This document shows positions 1-4,816 of a DNA stretch of 11,520 bases, in pieces. The stretch comes from Anaerolineae bacterium (lineage in GTDB: Bacteria > Chloroflexota > Anaerolineae > JAADDB01): positions 1 to 11,520 of the forward strand of contig WGAA01000002.1 in NCBI GenBank assembly GCA_015489285.1, read 5' to 3'. Under the pieces are notes generated by a model. The model did no database searches and was not told the origin of the DNA. It saw only the letters and a program-made list of their open reading frames with translations. How positions within the stretch are numbered: position 1 is the first letter of the stretch; the number at the start of each line of letters is the position of its first letter. Both the position numbers and the translations under genes were made by a program.

Positions 1-2
1 TC

Positions 3-617
3 GACCTTCAGGTGCCCGGGGACTTCTCCTCCGCGGCCTTCTTCCTCGTTGCGGGGCTCATCGTCCCCCGCGGGGAGATCCTTCTGGAGGAGGTCGGGAT
101 TAACCCCACCCGGACGGGGTTGCTGGACGTGGTGCAGGAGATGGGGGGCGAGGTGACGGTGGAGCGGGTTCGGGTCGTCGGCGGGGAGCGGGTGGCGGAT
201 TTGCGCGTGCGTCCGGCCCCCTTGCGCGGCACCCGGGTGGAAGGGGATCGGGTGGTGCGCATGATCGACGAGTTTCCCATCCTTGCGGTGGCCGCAACCC
301 AGGCCGAGGGGACGACGACGGTGCGGGACGCGCGGGAATTACGGGTCAAGGAAACGGACCGGATCGCGACGGTGGTCGAGGAGTTGCGCAAGATGGGCGC
401 CCACATCGAGGCGTTGCCCGACGGGTTCGTGGTGGAGGGCCCCACGCCCCTCCAGGGGGCGACGGTGGATTCCCACGGGGACCATCGTCTGGCAATGGCC
501 CTTGCCGTGGCCGGGTTGGTGGCCCGGGGGGAGACGCGCATCCTGGGGGCCCACTGCATCGCGGATTCCTATCCGGGGTTCGTGGAGACGTTGAGGGCCT
601 TGTCCGCGTCGGGGTAG
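3..617 (+). CDS. aroA: 3-phosphoshikimate 1-carboxyvinyltransferase (EPSP synthase), C-terminal part, cut by the window edge
   Basis: Transfers enolpyruvyl from phosphoenolpyruvate to shikimate-3-phosphate, the sixth step of the cytoplasmic shikimate pathway. About 205 residues are visible, roughly the C-terminal half of a family usually near 430 residues. The frame is open to the left edge, so the GTG at 12 is an internal valine and not a start. Family landmarks seen in order: VPGDFSSAAFF at the left edge; IDEFPILAVAA with the acidic catalytic region; ELRVKETDRI (the K-E-x-D-R substrate/PEP-binding motif); DSHGDHRLAMA; and the closing DSYPGF. No frameshift is visible. The stop (TAG 615-617) is 10 nt from the aroE start, so the two are very probably cotranscribed. 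Codons are strongly G-ending (GTG, GGG, CGG). Confidence 0.96.
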   Translation, partial: DLQVPGDFSSAAFFLVAGLIVPRGEILLEEVGINPTRTGLLDVVQEMGGEVTVERVRVVGGERVADLRVRPAPLRGTRVEGDRVVRMIDEFPILAVAATQAEGTTTVRDARELRVKETDRIATVVEELRKMGAHIEALPDGFVVEGPTPLQGATVDSHGDHRLAMALAVAGLVARGETRILGAHCIADSYPGFVETLRALSASG

Positions 618-627
618 GAGGCAACTC

Positions 628-1488
628 ATGGTGGACGGACGAACTCGGGTGGTCGGTATCATCGGGTGGCCGGTGGAGCATTCCTTTAGCCCCATCATGC
701 ACAACGCGGCATTTCGTGAGCGGGGGATGAACTGGATATACGTGCCGTTTCCCGTCCCCCCGGGACGCGTTCCCCAGGCGCTCGAGGGCATCCGCGCGCT
801 GGGCATCCGGGGCGTGAACGTGACCATCCCCCACAAGGAGGCCGTCATCGCCCACCTGGATTCGCTGACCCCAGAGGCCCAGGCCGTGGGCGCGGTGAAC
901 ACGGTGGTCGTGGAAGCGGACGGTCGCATGTGGGGGACGAACACGGATGCCCCCGGGTTTTGGTCCGACCTTCAGGCGCACGGGGTTTCGGTGACGGGGG
1001 AGTGGGTGCTGGTCCTGGGCGCGGGCGGGGCCGCGCGCGCGGTCGTCTACGCGCTGGCGCGCGCGGGGGCGAATGTGACCATCGCCAATCGGACCGTTGG
1101 GCGGGCAACCACGCTGGCCCATCGAATCCACCAGGTGCTCCCCCACCGTTCCTTCCGGGTGGTCGAGCTGCGGGCCGAGACGTTGGCCGAGGAGGCGCAA
1201 CGTCATGTGCTCCTGGTGAACACGACGAGTGTGGGGATGTGGCCCCACGTGGAGGCTTCCCCCTGGCCGGAGGGGGTGGGGTTCGGCCGCATTCGGGTCG
1301 TTTACGATGTCATCTACCGTCCCCGGGAGACCCGTTTGTTGCGCCAGGCAGCGGCCTGGGGGTGCCGCACCATCGGCGGCCTGGGGATGCTCGTCCGCCA
1401 GGGGGCCGAGGCCTGGCGCCTGTGGACGGGGGATGTGCCCCCTGTGAAGGCTATGGAGGAGGCGGTACGTCGGGTTCTCGAGGAGTAG
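628..1488 (+). CDS. aroE: Shikimate dehydrogenase (NADP+)
   Basis: Reduces 3-dehydroshikimate to shikimate with NADPH in the cytoplasm. The 286-residue length is normal for AroE. The substrate-binding domain shows GWPVEHSFSPIMHN (residues 13-26, the S-x-S-P-x-M-H-N shikimate motif) and NVTIPHK ending in the catalytic Lys70. Next come GAVNT (88-92) and GTNTDAPGF with the partner Asp107. The nucleotide-binding domain follows with the glycine-rich loop GAGGAA (131-136) and NRTxxRA (154-160), the pattern typical of NADP-preferring enzymes. The C-terminal GGLGMLVRQGAEAWRLWTG is also canonical. The ATG at 628 has the Shine-Dalgarno TAGGAGG overlapping the aroA stop codon, so it is translated behind aroA. 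Its stop faces the xseB stop with a 3-nt gap. Confidence 0.97.
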   Translation: MVDGRTRVVGIIGWPVEHSFSPIMHNAAFRERGMNWIYVPFPVPPGRVPQALEGIRALGIRGVNVTIPHKEAVIAHLDSLTPEAQAVGAVNTVVVEADGRMWGTNTDAPGFWSDLQAHGVSVTGEWVLVLGAGGAARAVVYALARAGANVTIANRTVGRATTLAHRIHQVLPHRSFRVVELRAETLAEEAQRHVLLVNTTSVGMWPHVEASPWPEGVGFGRIRVVYDVIYRPRETRLLRQAAAWGCRTIGGLGMLVRQGAEAWRLWTGDVPPVKAMEEAVRRVLEE

Positions 1489-1491
1489 GGG

Positions 1492-1749
1492 TCATTCCCG
1501 GCTTTCCAGGGAGCCGGTGAATTCCACCTCGTCGAATCCCCCGTCCCCGTTGGGGATGAGTTGTTTGATGCGCACTTCGGCTTCGTCCAGCAGGCTCTGA
1601 CAGCGGGCGGCCAGGGCCATGCCCCGCTCGTACAGGGCCAGGGCTTCGGCCAGGGAGGTGTTCCCCTCCTCCAGTTGTTGGACGATGGCTTCCAGCTCCG
1701 CGAAGGCTTCCTCGAAATCCAATTCGTCCACGGGAATCTCTTTGGCCAT
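1492..1749 (-). CDS. xseB: Exodeoxyribonuclease VII small subunit
   Basis: Small helical subunit of exonuclease VII, which degrades single-stranded DNA from either end into oligonucleotides; several copies bind each XseA. The 85-residue length is typical. The family core is clear: a helical hairpin reading DFEEAFAELEAIVQQLEEGN then SLAEALALYERGMALAARC, followed by the LLDEAEVRIKQL stretch. The start has a very strong purine-rich ribosome site (GGAGGAAGGAAGG just before the ATG). It lies 45 nt behind xseA and is last in the minus-strand operon. The C-terminus (DGGFDEVEFTG...) is acidic and variable, as usual in this family. It converges on aroE with 3 nt between stop codons. Confidence 0.96.
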   Translation of the reverse strand: MAKEIPVDELDFEEAFAELEAIVQQLEEGNTSLAEALALYERGMALAARCQSLLDEAEVRIKQLIPNGDGGFDEVEFTGSLESRE

Positions 1750-1794
1750 ACCTTCCTTCCTCCGTGCAGGGTGTGTTGGGATTGGGCGGTGAGG

Positions 1795-3000
1795 TCATTC
1801 CTTTTCGATGTTGACGATCCAGGATTCCAGGCGTCCGTCGTGCATGTGGACCCACACGTGTTCTCCCACGTCCACGTCGGAGACGGAGGTCGCCACGCGA
1901 CCGTCGGAGCGGAGGACGAGCGCGTATCCCCGGTCGAGGACGTTGCGGGGGTTCAACGCGTCCAGCCGCGCTTGCAGGCCGTTCACCCGCGTCCGGGCCA
2001 GGGCGATCCGGTTTTGCACGTGGTGTTGCAGGGCCCGGGTGAGGTCGTCCACCCGTTGTCGGGCCACCGCGATCTGGTGTTGGGGGCTCTTCAGGTGCAG
2101 GGCGCGCATCTCCCCGTTCACCTGCTGGCGGCGGCGGGCCACATATCCGAAGGCCAGCTGGAGGAGGCGTTCTCGGAGCCGGACGATTTTCTGGCCCAGC
2201 TCCCTCGCGTCGGGGACGACTGCGGCCGCGGCCGCGGAAGGGGTGGGCGCGCGCACGTCGGCCACGAAGTCGGCGATGGTGAAGTCCGTCTCGTGCCCCA
2301 CGCCGCTGACGACGGGGATGGGGGAACGGGCGATGGCCCGGGCGACCCGTTCGTCGTTGAAGGCCCACAGGTCCTCCAATGAGCCCCCACCGCGGGCCAC
2401 GAGGATGACGTCCACGTCTACCTGGGTGAGGGCTTCCAGCGCGGCTACGATCTGACGGGGGGCCTCTTCTCCCTGGACCTGGGTGGGGGAGAGGATGAGG
2501 TCGACGCCGGGAAAGCGGGAGCGGATGACGCGGATGATGTCCCGCAGGGCCGCGCCGTGGGGGGAGGTGACGATGCCGATGCGGCGGGGCCAGGAGGGGA
2601 GGGGGCGTTTTCGCGCTTCGTCGAAGAGGCCTTCGGCCTCCAGTTTTTTCTTCAAGGCCTCGAATTGGGCGTACAGGTCGCCGATGCCCGCTTTGCGGAC
2701 GTAGTCCACGTAGAGCTGGTAGGTGCCCCGGGCTTCGTACACGCTGACGTACCCGTGGGCGAGGATGTGCTGGCCGTTCTGGGGGAGTTCGGGGAGGGCA
2801 TCGGCCACGGAACGCCACATGACGCATTGCAGGGTCGCGTGGGCATCCTTGAGGCTGAAGTAGCAGTGTCCCGAGCTGTAACGGACGAAGTTGGAGACTT
2901 CCCCTTCCAACCACACGTCCCGTAATACGGCGTCGTCCTGGATGAGTCCTTTGATGTAGGCGGTAAGGTCGGAGACGGTCCAGGCGTTTACTTTGACCAT
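1795..3000 (-). CDS. xseA: Exodeoxyribonuclease VII large subunit
   Basis: Catalytic subunit of exonuclease VII, used in single-strand DNA degradation and mismatch/recombination repair. It has 401 residues, normal for the family. The N-terminal OB-fold that binds single-stranded DNA covers about residues 5-100 (LEGEVSNF, SGHCYFSLKD, V..YEARGTYQLYV). The catalytic domain follows with PRRIGIVTSPHGAALRDI (138-155), RGGGSLEDLWAFNDE (203-217) and GVGHETDFTIADF (233-245). A long coiled-coil segment (about 262-345) binds XseB, and the conserved LNPRNVLDRGYAL (349-361) leads into the C-terminal strand region. The frame stays open far upstream, but homology begins at the ATG ending at 3000, which has GAGGAG 8 nt ahead. 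Only 5 nt separate it from the upstream kinase gene. Confidence 0.97.
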   Translation of the reverse strand: MVKVNAWTVSDLTAYIKGLIQDDAVLRDVWLEGEVSNFVRYSSGHCYFSLKDAHATLQCVMWRSVADALPELPQNGQHILAHGYVSVYEARGTYQLYVDYVRKAGIGDLYAQFEALKKKLEAEGLFDEARKRPLPSWPRRIGIVTSPHGAALRDIIRVIRSRFPGVDLILSPTQVQGEEAPRQIVAALEALTQVDVDVILVARGGGSLEDLWAFNDERVARAIARSPIPVVSGVGHETDFTIADFVADVRAPTPSAAAAAVVPDARELGQKIVRLRERLLQLAFGYVARRRQQVNGEMRALHLKSPQHQIAVARQRVDDLTRALQHHVQNRIALARTRVNGLQARLDALNPRNVLDRGYALVLRSDGRVATSVSDVDVGEHVWVHMHDGRLESWIVNIEKE

Positions 3001-3005
3001 CGGGC

Positions 3006-4022
3006 TCACTCCTCGGTCAGGGATGGGGTCTCTTTTCGGTCGGCGTTTTTCAGGAGGTGTCGGGGCAGGCGTGGACCGGAGGGGACCATTAGGGTGAGGT
3101 TTCGCGGTTCGATCCACACCCGTATGGGGGTCCGGCTGTACGGGTCCCCGTCCAGGTGGACGGGTTGGGCCGGGGTGGCCGCGATTTCGATCTTCTGGGC
3201 CCGGCGGACGATGACGTCCGGTTCTTCGAGGCGGTGGAAGACGAGGATGCCGGACATGATGCGGAGGAATTCCTGGAAGTTGGTGGCCCGGATCAGGGCC
3301 ACGTCCAGGTATCCGTCGTCCATGCTGGCCTGGGGGGCAAGGCGGAGGAAGGCCGCGTAGAGTTGGGCGTTGTGGACGACGATGAGGTAGAAGGGGCCTT
3401 CCAGGACGTCCCGGTCGTCGATGCGGACGTGCCAGGTGGGAGGTTGGTAGTTCAGGGTGGTCTGGACGATGGGGAGGACGTAGGCGGCCATGCCCCAGCG
3501 GCGTTTTTCCTCCAGGTTGTATTCCACTTTGAGGGTGATGGCCGCGTCCAGGCCGGTACCGCACCAGTTGAGGAAGCGGTGGCGGTTCCCTTCCTCGTCC
3601 TCGCTTACGCCCACATCGACCCGGTACCAGGTGGATTCGATGAGTAAACGGGCGGCTTCCACGAAGGAGTTGGGCATGAAGGGGGAAGGGAGGGGGAGAC
3701 CCAGGTCCCGGGCGAGGATGTTCCCCGTGCCCGCGGGGATGATCCCCAGGGCGACATCCGTTCCGGCAAGGCCATCGGCGGCCTGACCGATGCTCCCATC
3801 CCCTCCGGCCACGATGACGGCGTTGTACCCCTGGGTGACGGCGTCCCGGGCCAGGGTGCGGGTGTGGCCGGGGTATTGGCTGTGGACGTGGTGGACGTCC
3901 CATCCGTGGTCGCGCAGATACGTTTCCGCCTGTAGGATATCCGAGAGTCGGGTGCCGTTGCGAGCGCCTGGATTGATGATGAGGAGGGCTCGAATGCGTT
4001 TGGGTTTATCTACGGAAGTCAT
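3006..4022 (-). CDS. Diacylglycerol kinase-catalytic-domain protein (YegS/BmrU-like lipid kinase)
   Basis: Probable soluble lipid kinase that phosphorylates diacylglycerol or a related lipid at the membrane face; the true substrate cannot be read from sequence. It has 338 residues. The N-terminal catalytic domain shows INPGARNG (16-23), the nucleotide-binding GGDGSIGQ (73-80, where Ser replaces the more common Thr of GGDGT) and IIPAGTGNILARDLGLP (94-110). The C-terminal beta-sandwich shows FLNWCGTGLDAAI, LAPQASMDDGYLDVALI and VHLDGDPYSRTPIRV, matching the usual F-x-N-x-x-G-x-G-x-D-A, P-x-A-x-x-D-G-x-L-D-V and D-G-D/E signatures. No membrane segment is seen. It is first in the operon with xseA and xseB, 5 nt upstream of xseA, and is preceded by an extended -10 promoter. 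The start is supported by AGGGG about 8 nt ahead. Confidence 0.88.
   Translation of the reverse strand: MTSVDKPKRIRALLIINPGARNGTRLSDILQAETYLRDHGWDVHHVHSQYPGHTRTLARDAVTQGYNAVIVAGGDGSIGQAADGLAGTDVALGIIPAGTGNILARDLGLPLPSPFMPNSFVEAARLLIESTWYRVDVGVSEDEEGNRHRFLNWCGTGLDAAITLKVEYNLEEKRRWGMAAYVLPIVQTTLNYQPPTWHVRIDDRDVLEGPFYLIVVHNAQLYAAFLRLAPQASMDDGYLDVALIRATNFQEFLRIMSGILVFHRLEEPDVIVRRAQKIEIAATPAQPVHLDGDPYSRTPIRVWIEPRNLTLMVPSGPRLPRHLLKNADRKETPSLTEE
3009..3014 (-). promoter_or_regulatory. Shine-Dalgarno that fixes the xseA start
   Basis: On the minus strand this reads GAGGAG, 8 nt before the ATG ending at 3000 and inside the last codons of the upstream kinase gene. Because the xseA frame is open for about 300 further codons upstream, this site together with the start of recognisable XseA homology decides the start. 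It also implies translational coupling between the two genes. Confidence 0.75.
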
Positions 4023-4075
4023 GGGTGTCGCCCCTAGCGTGTCCCTATGTGCCCGGTCGCCGCAGAAAGCAAGGC

Positions 4076-4084
4076 ATTATAACA
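4076..4084 (-). promoter_or_regulatory. Extended -10 promoter for the lipid kinase-xseA-xseB operon
   Basis: On the minus strand the bases read TGTTATAAT: a consensus TATAAT hexamer (4076-4081) preceded by the TG dinucleotide of extended -10 promoters. It sits 54 nt upstream of the kinase start codon, which predicts a leader of roughly 45-50 nt. No convincing -35 hexamer lies 16-18 nt further upstream, where the strand is a C-run; an extended -10 can work without one. It is assigned from sequence match and position only. Confidence 0.6.
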
Positions 4085-4110
4085 TGAGGTCGGGGAAAGG
4101 GGGGAATTGA

Positions 4111-4150
4111 GGCGTCGGGCGTCGGGCGTCACACGTCACCCGTCAGGCGG
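4111..4150 (+). repeat. Heptamer array, GG/CA/CC-CGTC type
   Basis: Consecutive 7-mers can be read: GGCGTCG, GGCGTCG, GGCGTCA, CACGTCA, CCCGTCA, then GGCGGCG. The CGT core stays in phase at a 7-nt period until the last unit. It is the first of a series of such arrays in this intergenic region and overlaps the start of the direct repeat at 4127. Confidence 0.75.
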
Positions 4151-4252
4151 CGGTGAGGAAGTCGGCACTGGAGGCGTGGCTTGGCTCTGCAACGTGATAC
4201 GTGATGCGTGATACGTAATGCGTAACTCGAAGATAGGTTGGCTTTGTAGGGT
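4127..4252 (+). repeat. Intergenic direct repeat, copy A
   Basis: This segment and 4460-4573 match in the same order and orientation. Both begin with a CGTCACACGTCACCCGTCAG block and continue through a diverged GGTGAG...GTCGGCA stretch. Both then have a heptamer array of TRCGTRA units (here 4191-4225) followed by CTCGAAGA and the block TTGGCTTTGTAGGGT. Copy A is slightly longer in the diverged middle. No open frame of interest is present. A mobile or amplified intergenic element is likely; the family is not recognised. Confidence 0.8.
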
Positions 4253-4362
4253 AACGCCGGGCGCTAAACCGCCCGGCTCATCCTGGCGAAGGCCTGCGAC
4301 CTCACATGGAAAAGCCCGGAGGGCTTTGCTTTAATGAGCACGGCGGTTCAGCGCCGTGCGAA
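4253..4362 (+). repeat. 110-nt near-palindromic multi-hairpin module, copy 1
   Basis: This aligns without gaps to 11401-11510, with about nine mismatches by eye. It contains two outer perfect 8-bp hairpins: GCCGGGCG/CGCCCGGC with loop CTAAAC, and GCACGGCG/CGCCGTGC with loop GTTCAG. Between them a stem, TCAT plus GGCGA against TTGCT plus ATGA (two G-U pairs in this copy), encloses two small hairpins, AGGCC/GACCT and AAGCCC/GGGCTT. The whole module is close to its own reverse complement. It could be a REP/BIME-like or MITE-like element or a structured RNA; no protein is encoded. Confidence 0.82.
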
Positions 4363-4379
4363 CCCCGGCCAGGCCGGGG
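4363..4379 (+). repeat. Strong GC hairpin beside the module
   Basis: CCCCGGCC, one base, then GGCCGGGG form a perfect inverted repeat directly after module copy 1. No T-tract follows on either strand, so it is not a standard intrinsic terminator. The right-hand module copy has no such hairpin after it within the window. Confidence 0.55.
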
Positions 4380-4387
4380 CACCAGGG

Positions 4388-4420
4388 TTGGCATTGTAGA
4401 ATCACCCTTGTCTCCGCGCC
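4388..4420 (+). repeat. Short repeat unit related to 4559-4591
   Basis: This 33-nt stretch (TTGGCATTGTAG...CCTTGTCTCCGCGCC) matches 4559-4591 (TTGGCTTTGTAG...CCTTGTCTTCGCGCC) with about five mismatches and no gaps. A recognisable inverted relative lies at about 11139-11169. It is one of the building blocks that recur between the heptamer arrays. Confidence 0.65.
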
Positions 4421-4459
4421 ATCCTTTCGTTCGTCGTTGGTCGTTCGTCGGTCGTCATC

Positions 4460-4573
4460 CGTCACACGTCACCCGTCAGGCGCCGGTGAGAACGTCGGCA
4501 CAGCAGGCGCAGCTTGATGACGTGATGCGTGATGCGTAATGCGTAACTCGAAGACAAGTTGGCTTTGTAGGGT
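4460..4573 (+). repeat. Intergenic direct repeat, copy B
   Basis: Second copy of the element at 4127-4252, same orientation, lying within the left inverted arm. Its heptamer part is GACGTGA, TGCGTGA, TGCGTAA, TGCGTAA (4519-4546), followed by CTCGAAGACAAG and TTGGCTTTGTAGGGT. After the shared end the two copies diverge: copy A runs into the hairpin module and copy B into the 4559-4591 block. The blocks are therefore mixed and matched rather than copied as one fixed unit. Confidence 0.8.
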
Positions 4574-4600
4574 CAGCCTTGTCTTCGCGCCAGTCCCTTA

Positions 4601-4628
4601 ATCGTTAATCGTCAATCGTTAATCGTTG
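4601..4628 (+). repeat. Heptamer array, ATCGTYA type
   Basis: Four in-phase 7-mers: ATCGTTA, ATCGTCA, ATCGTTA, ATCGTTG. The same array occurs in inverted form at 11101-11128, and two more units (ATCGTCA twice) stand alone at 4719-4732, just upstream of the mutase promoter. Confidence 0.85.
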
Positions 4629-4649
4629 TCTTCCCCCGCCAGCCGGTTA

Positions 4650-4670
4650 CTCGTTACTCGTCACTCGTTA
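4650..4670 (+). repeat. Heptamer array, CTCGTYA type
   Basis: Three in-phase 7-mers: CTCGTTA, CTCGTCA, CTCGTTA. They differ from the neighbouring array only in the first base (CT instead of AT before CGT), while the alternation of T and C at position 6 is kept. Inverted relatives are at 11066-11079 and about 11177-11198. Confidence 0.8.
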
Positions 4671-4733
4671 TGATCGTTGGCGTTGTTGGGCCGATCTTGT
4701 CCTTCCGTTAACTTTTTAATCGTCAATCGTCAT

Positions 4734-4763
4734 CTGGCAGAGTTCGGAAGTCTAGGGTACAAT
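4734..4763 (+). promoter_or_regulatory. Likely sigma-70-type promoter of the acyl-CoA mutase operon
   Basis: The -35-like CTGGCA (4734-4739, four of six consensus bases) and -10 TACAAT (4758-4763, five of six) are separated by 18 nt. The predicted leader is about 45 nt and ends at the GGAGG ribosome site (4806-4810), 6 nt before the mutase ATG. No cobalamin-riboswitch-like sequence fits between promoter and gene. The call rests on motif match and position. Confidence 0.5.
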
Positions 4764-4816
4764 GGCACCGTCGGTCGATGGAGAGGAAGCCCAGTGTGCA
4801 CCAACGGAGGTGACAC

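Larger units (their letters stand above)
4423..4670 (+). repeat. Left arm of a long imperfect inverted repeat bracketing the mutase-dprA block
   Basis: Read on the opposite strand, this segment is recovered in the same order at 11066-11390. Shared blocks are: the CGTTCGTCGTTGGTCGTTCG-type block at the outer end; the CGTCA heptamers; a GGTGAGAACGTCGGC block; the TGCGTRA heptamers ending in AACT(T)-GAAGACAAG; the CTTGTCTTCGCGCCAGTCCC block; the ATCGTYA array; a GTCTTCCC...CGCCA block; and the CTCGTYA array at the inner end. The right arm is longer because it carries an extra stretch. The arms enclose about 6.4 kb. The segment also contains direct-repeat copy B. Confidence 0.8.

Noticed and set aside
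3001..3903. An N-terminal extension of about 300 residues to XseA in the same frame
   Set aside because: The extension is Pro/Arg/His-rich noise overlapping the lipid kinase gene. XseA homology and a Shine-Dalgarno both point to the ATG ending at 3000.
4363..4379. Intrinsic terminator
   Set aside because: The hairpin is strong, but no T-tract follows on either strand, and no gene transcribes toward it on + within the preceding 300 nt.
4306..4539. A 77-codon frame in the intergenic repeats
   Set aside because: It runs through the hairpin module and heptamer arrays, has no ribosome site and no recognisable protein features.
4111..4732. A CRISPR array
   Set aside because: The repeats are 7-nt units in direct tandem without unique spacers of constant size, and no cas gene is nearby.
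4671..4816. A cobalamin riboswitch ahead of the B12-dependent mutase
   Set aside because: No B12-box-like conserved sequence is visible and the leader after the predicted promoter is only about 45 nt, too short for the known riboswitch.
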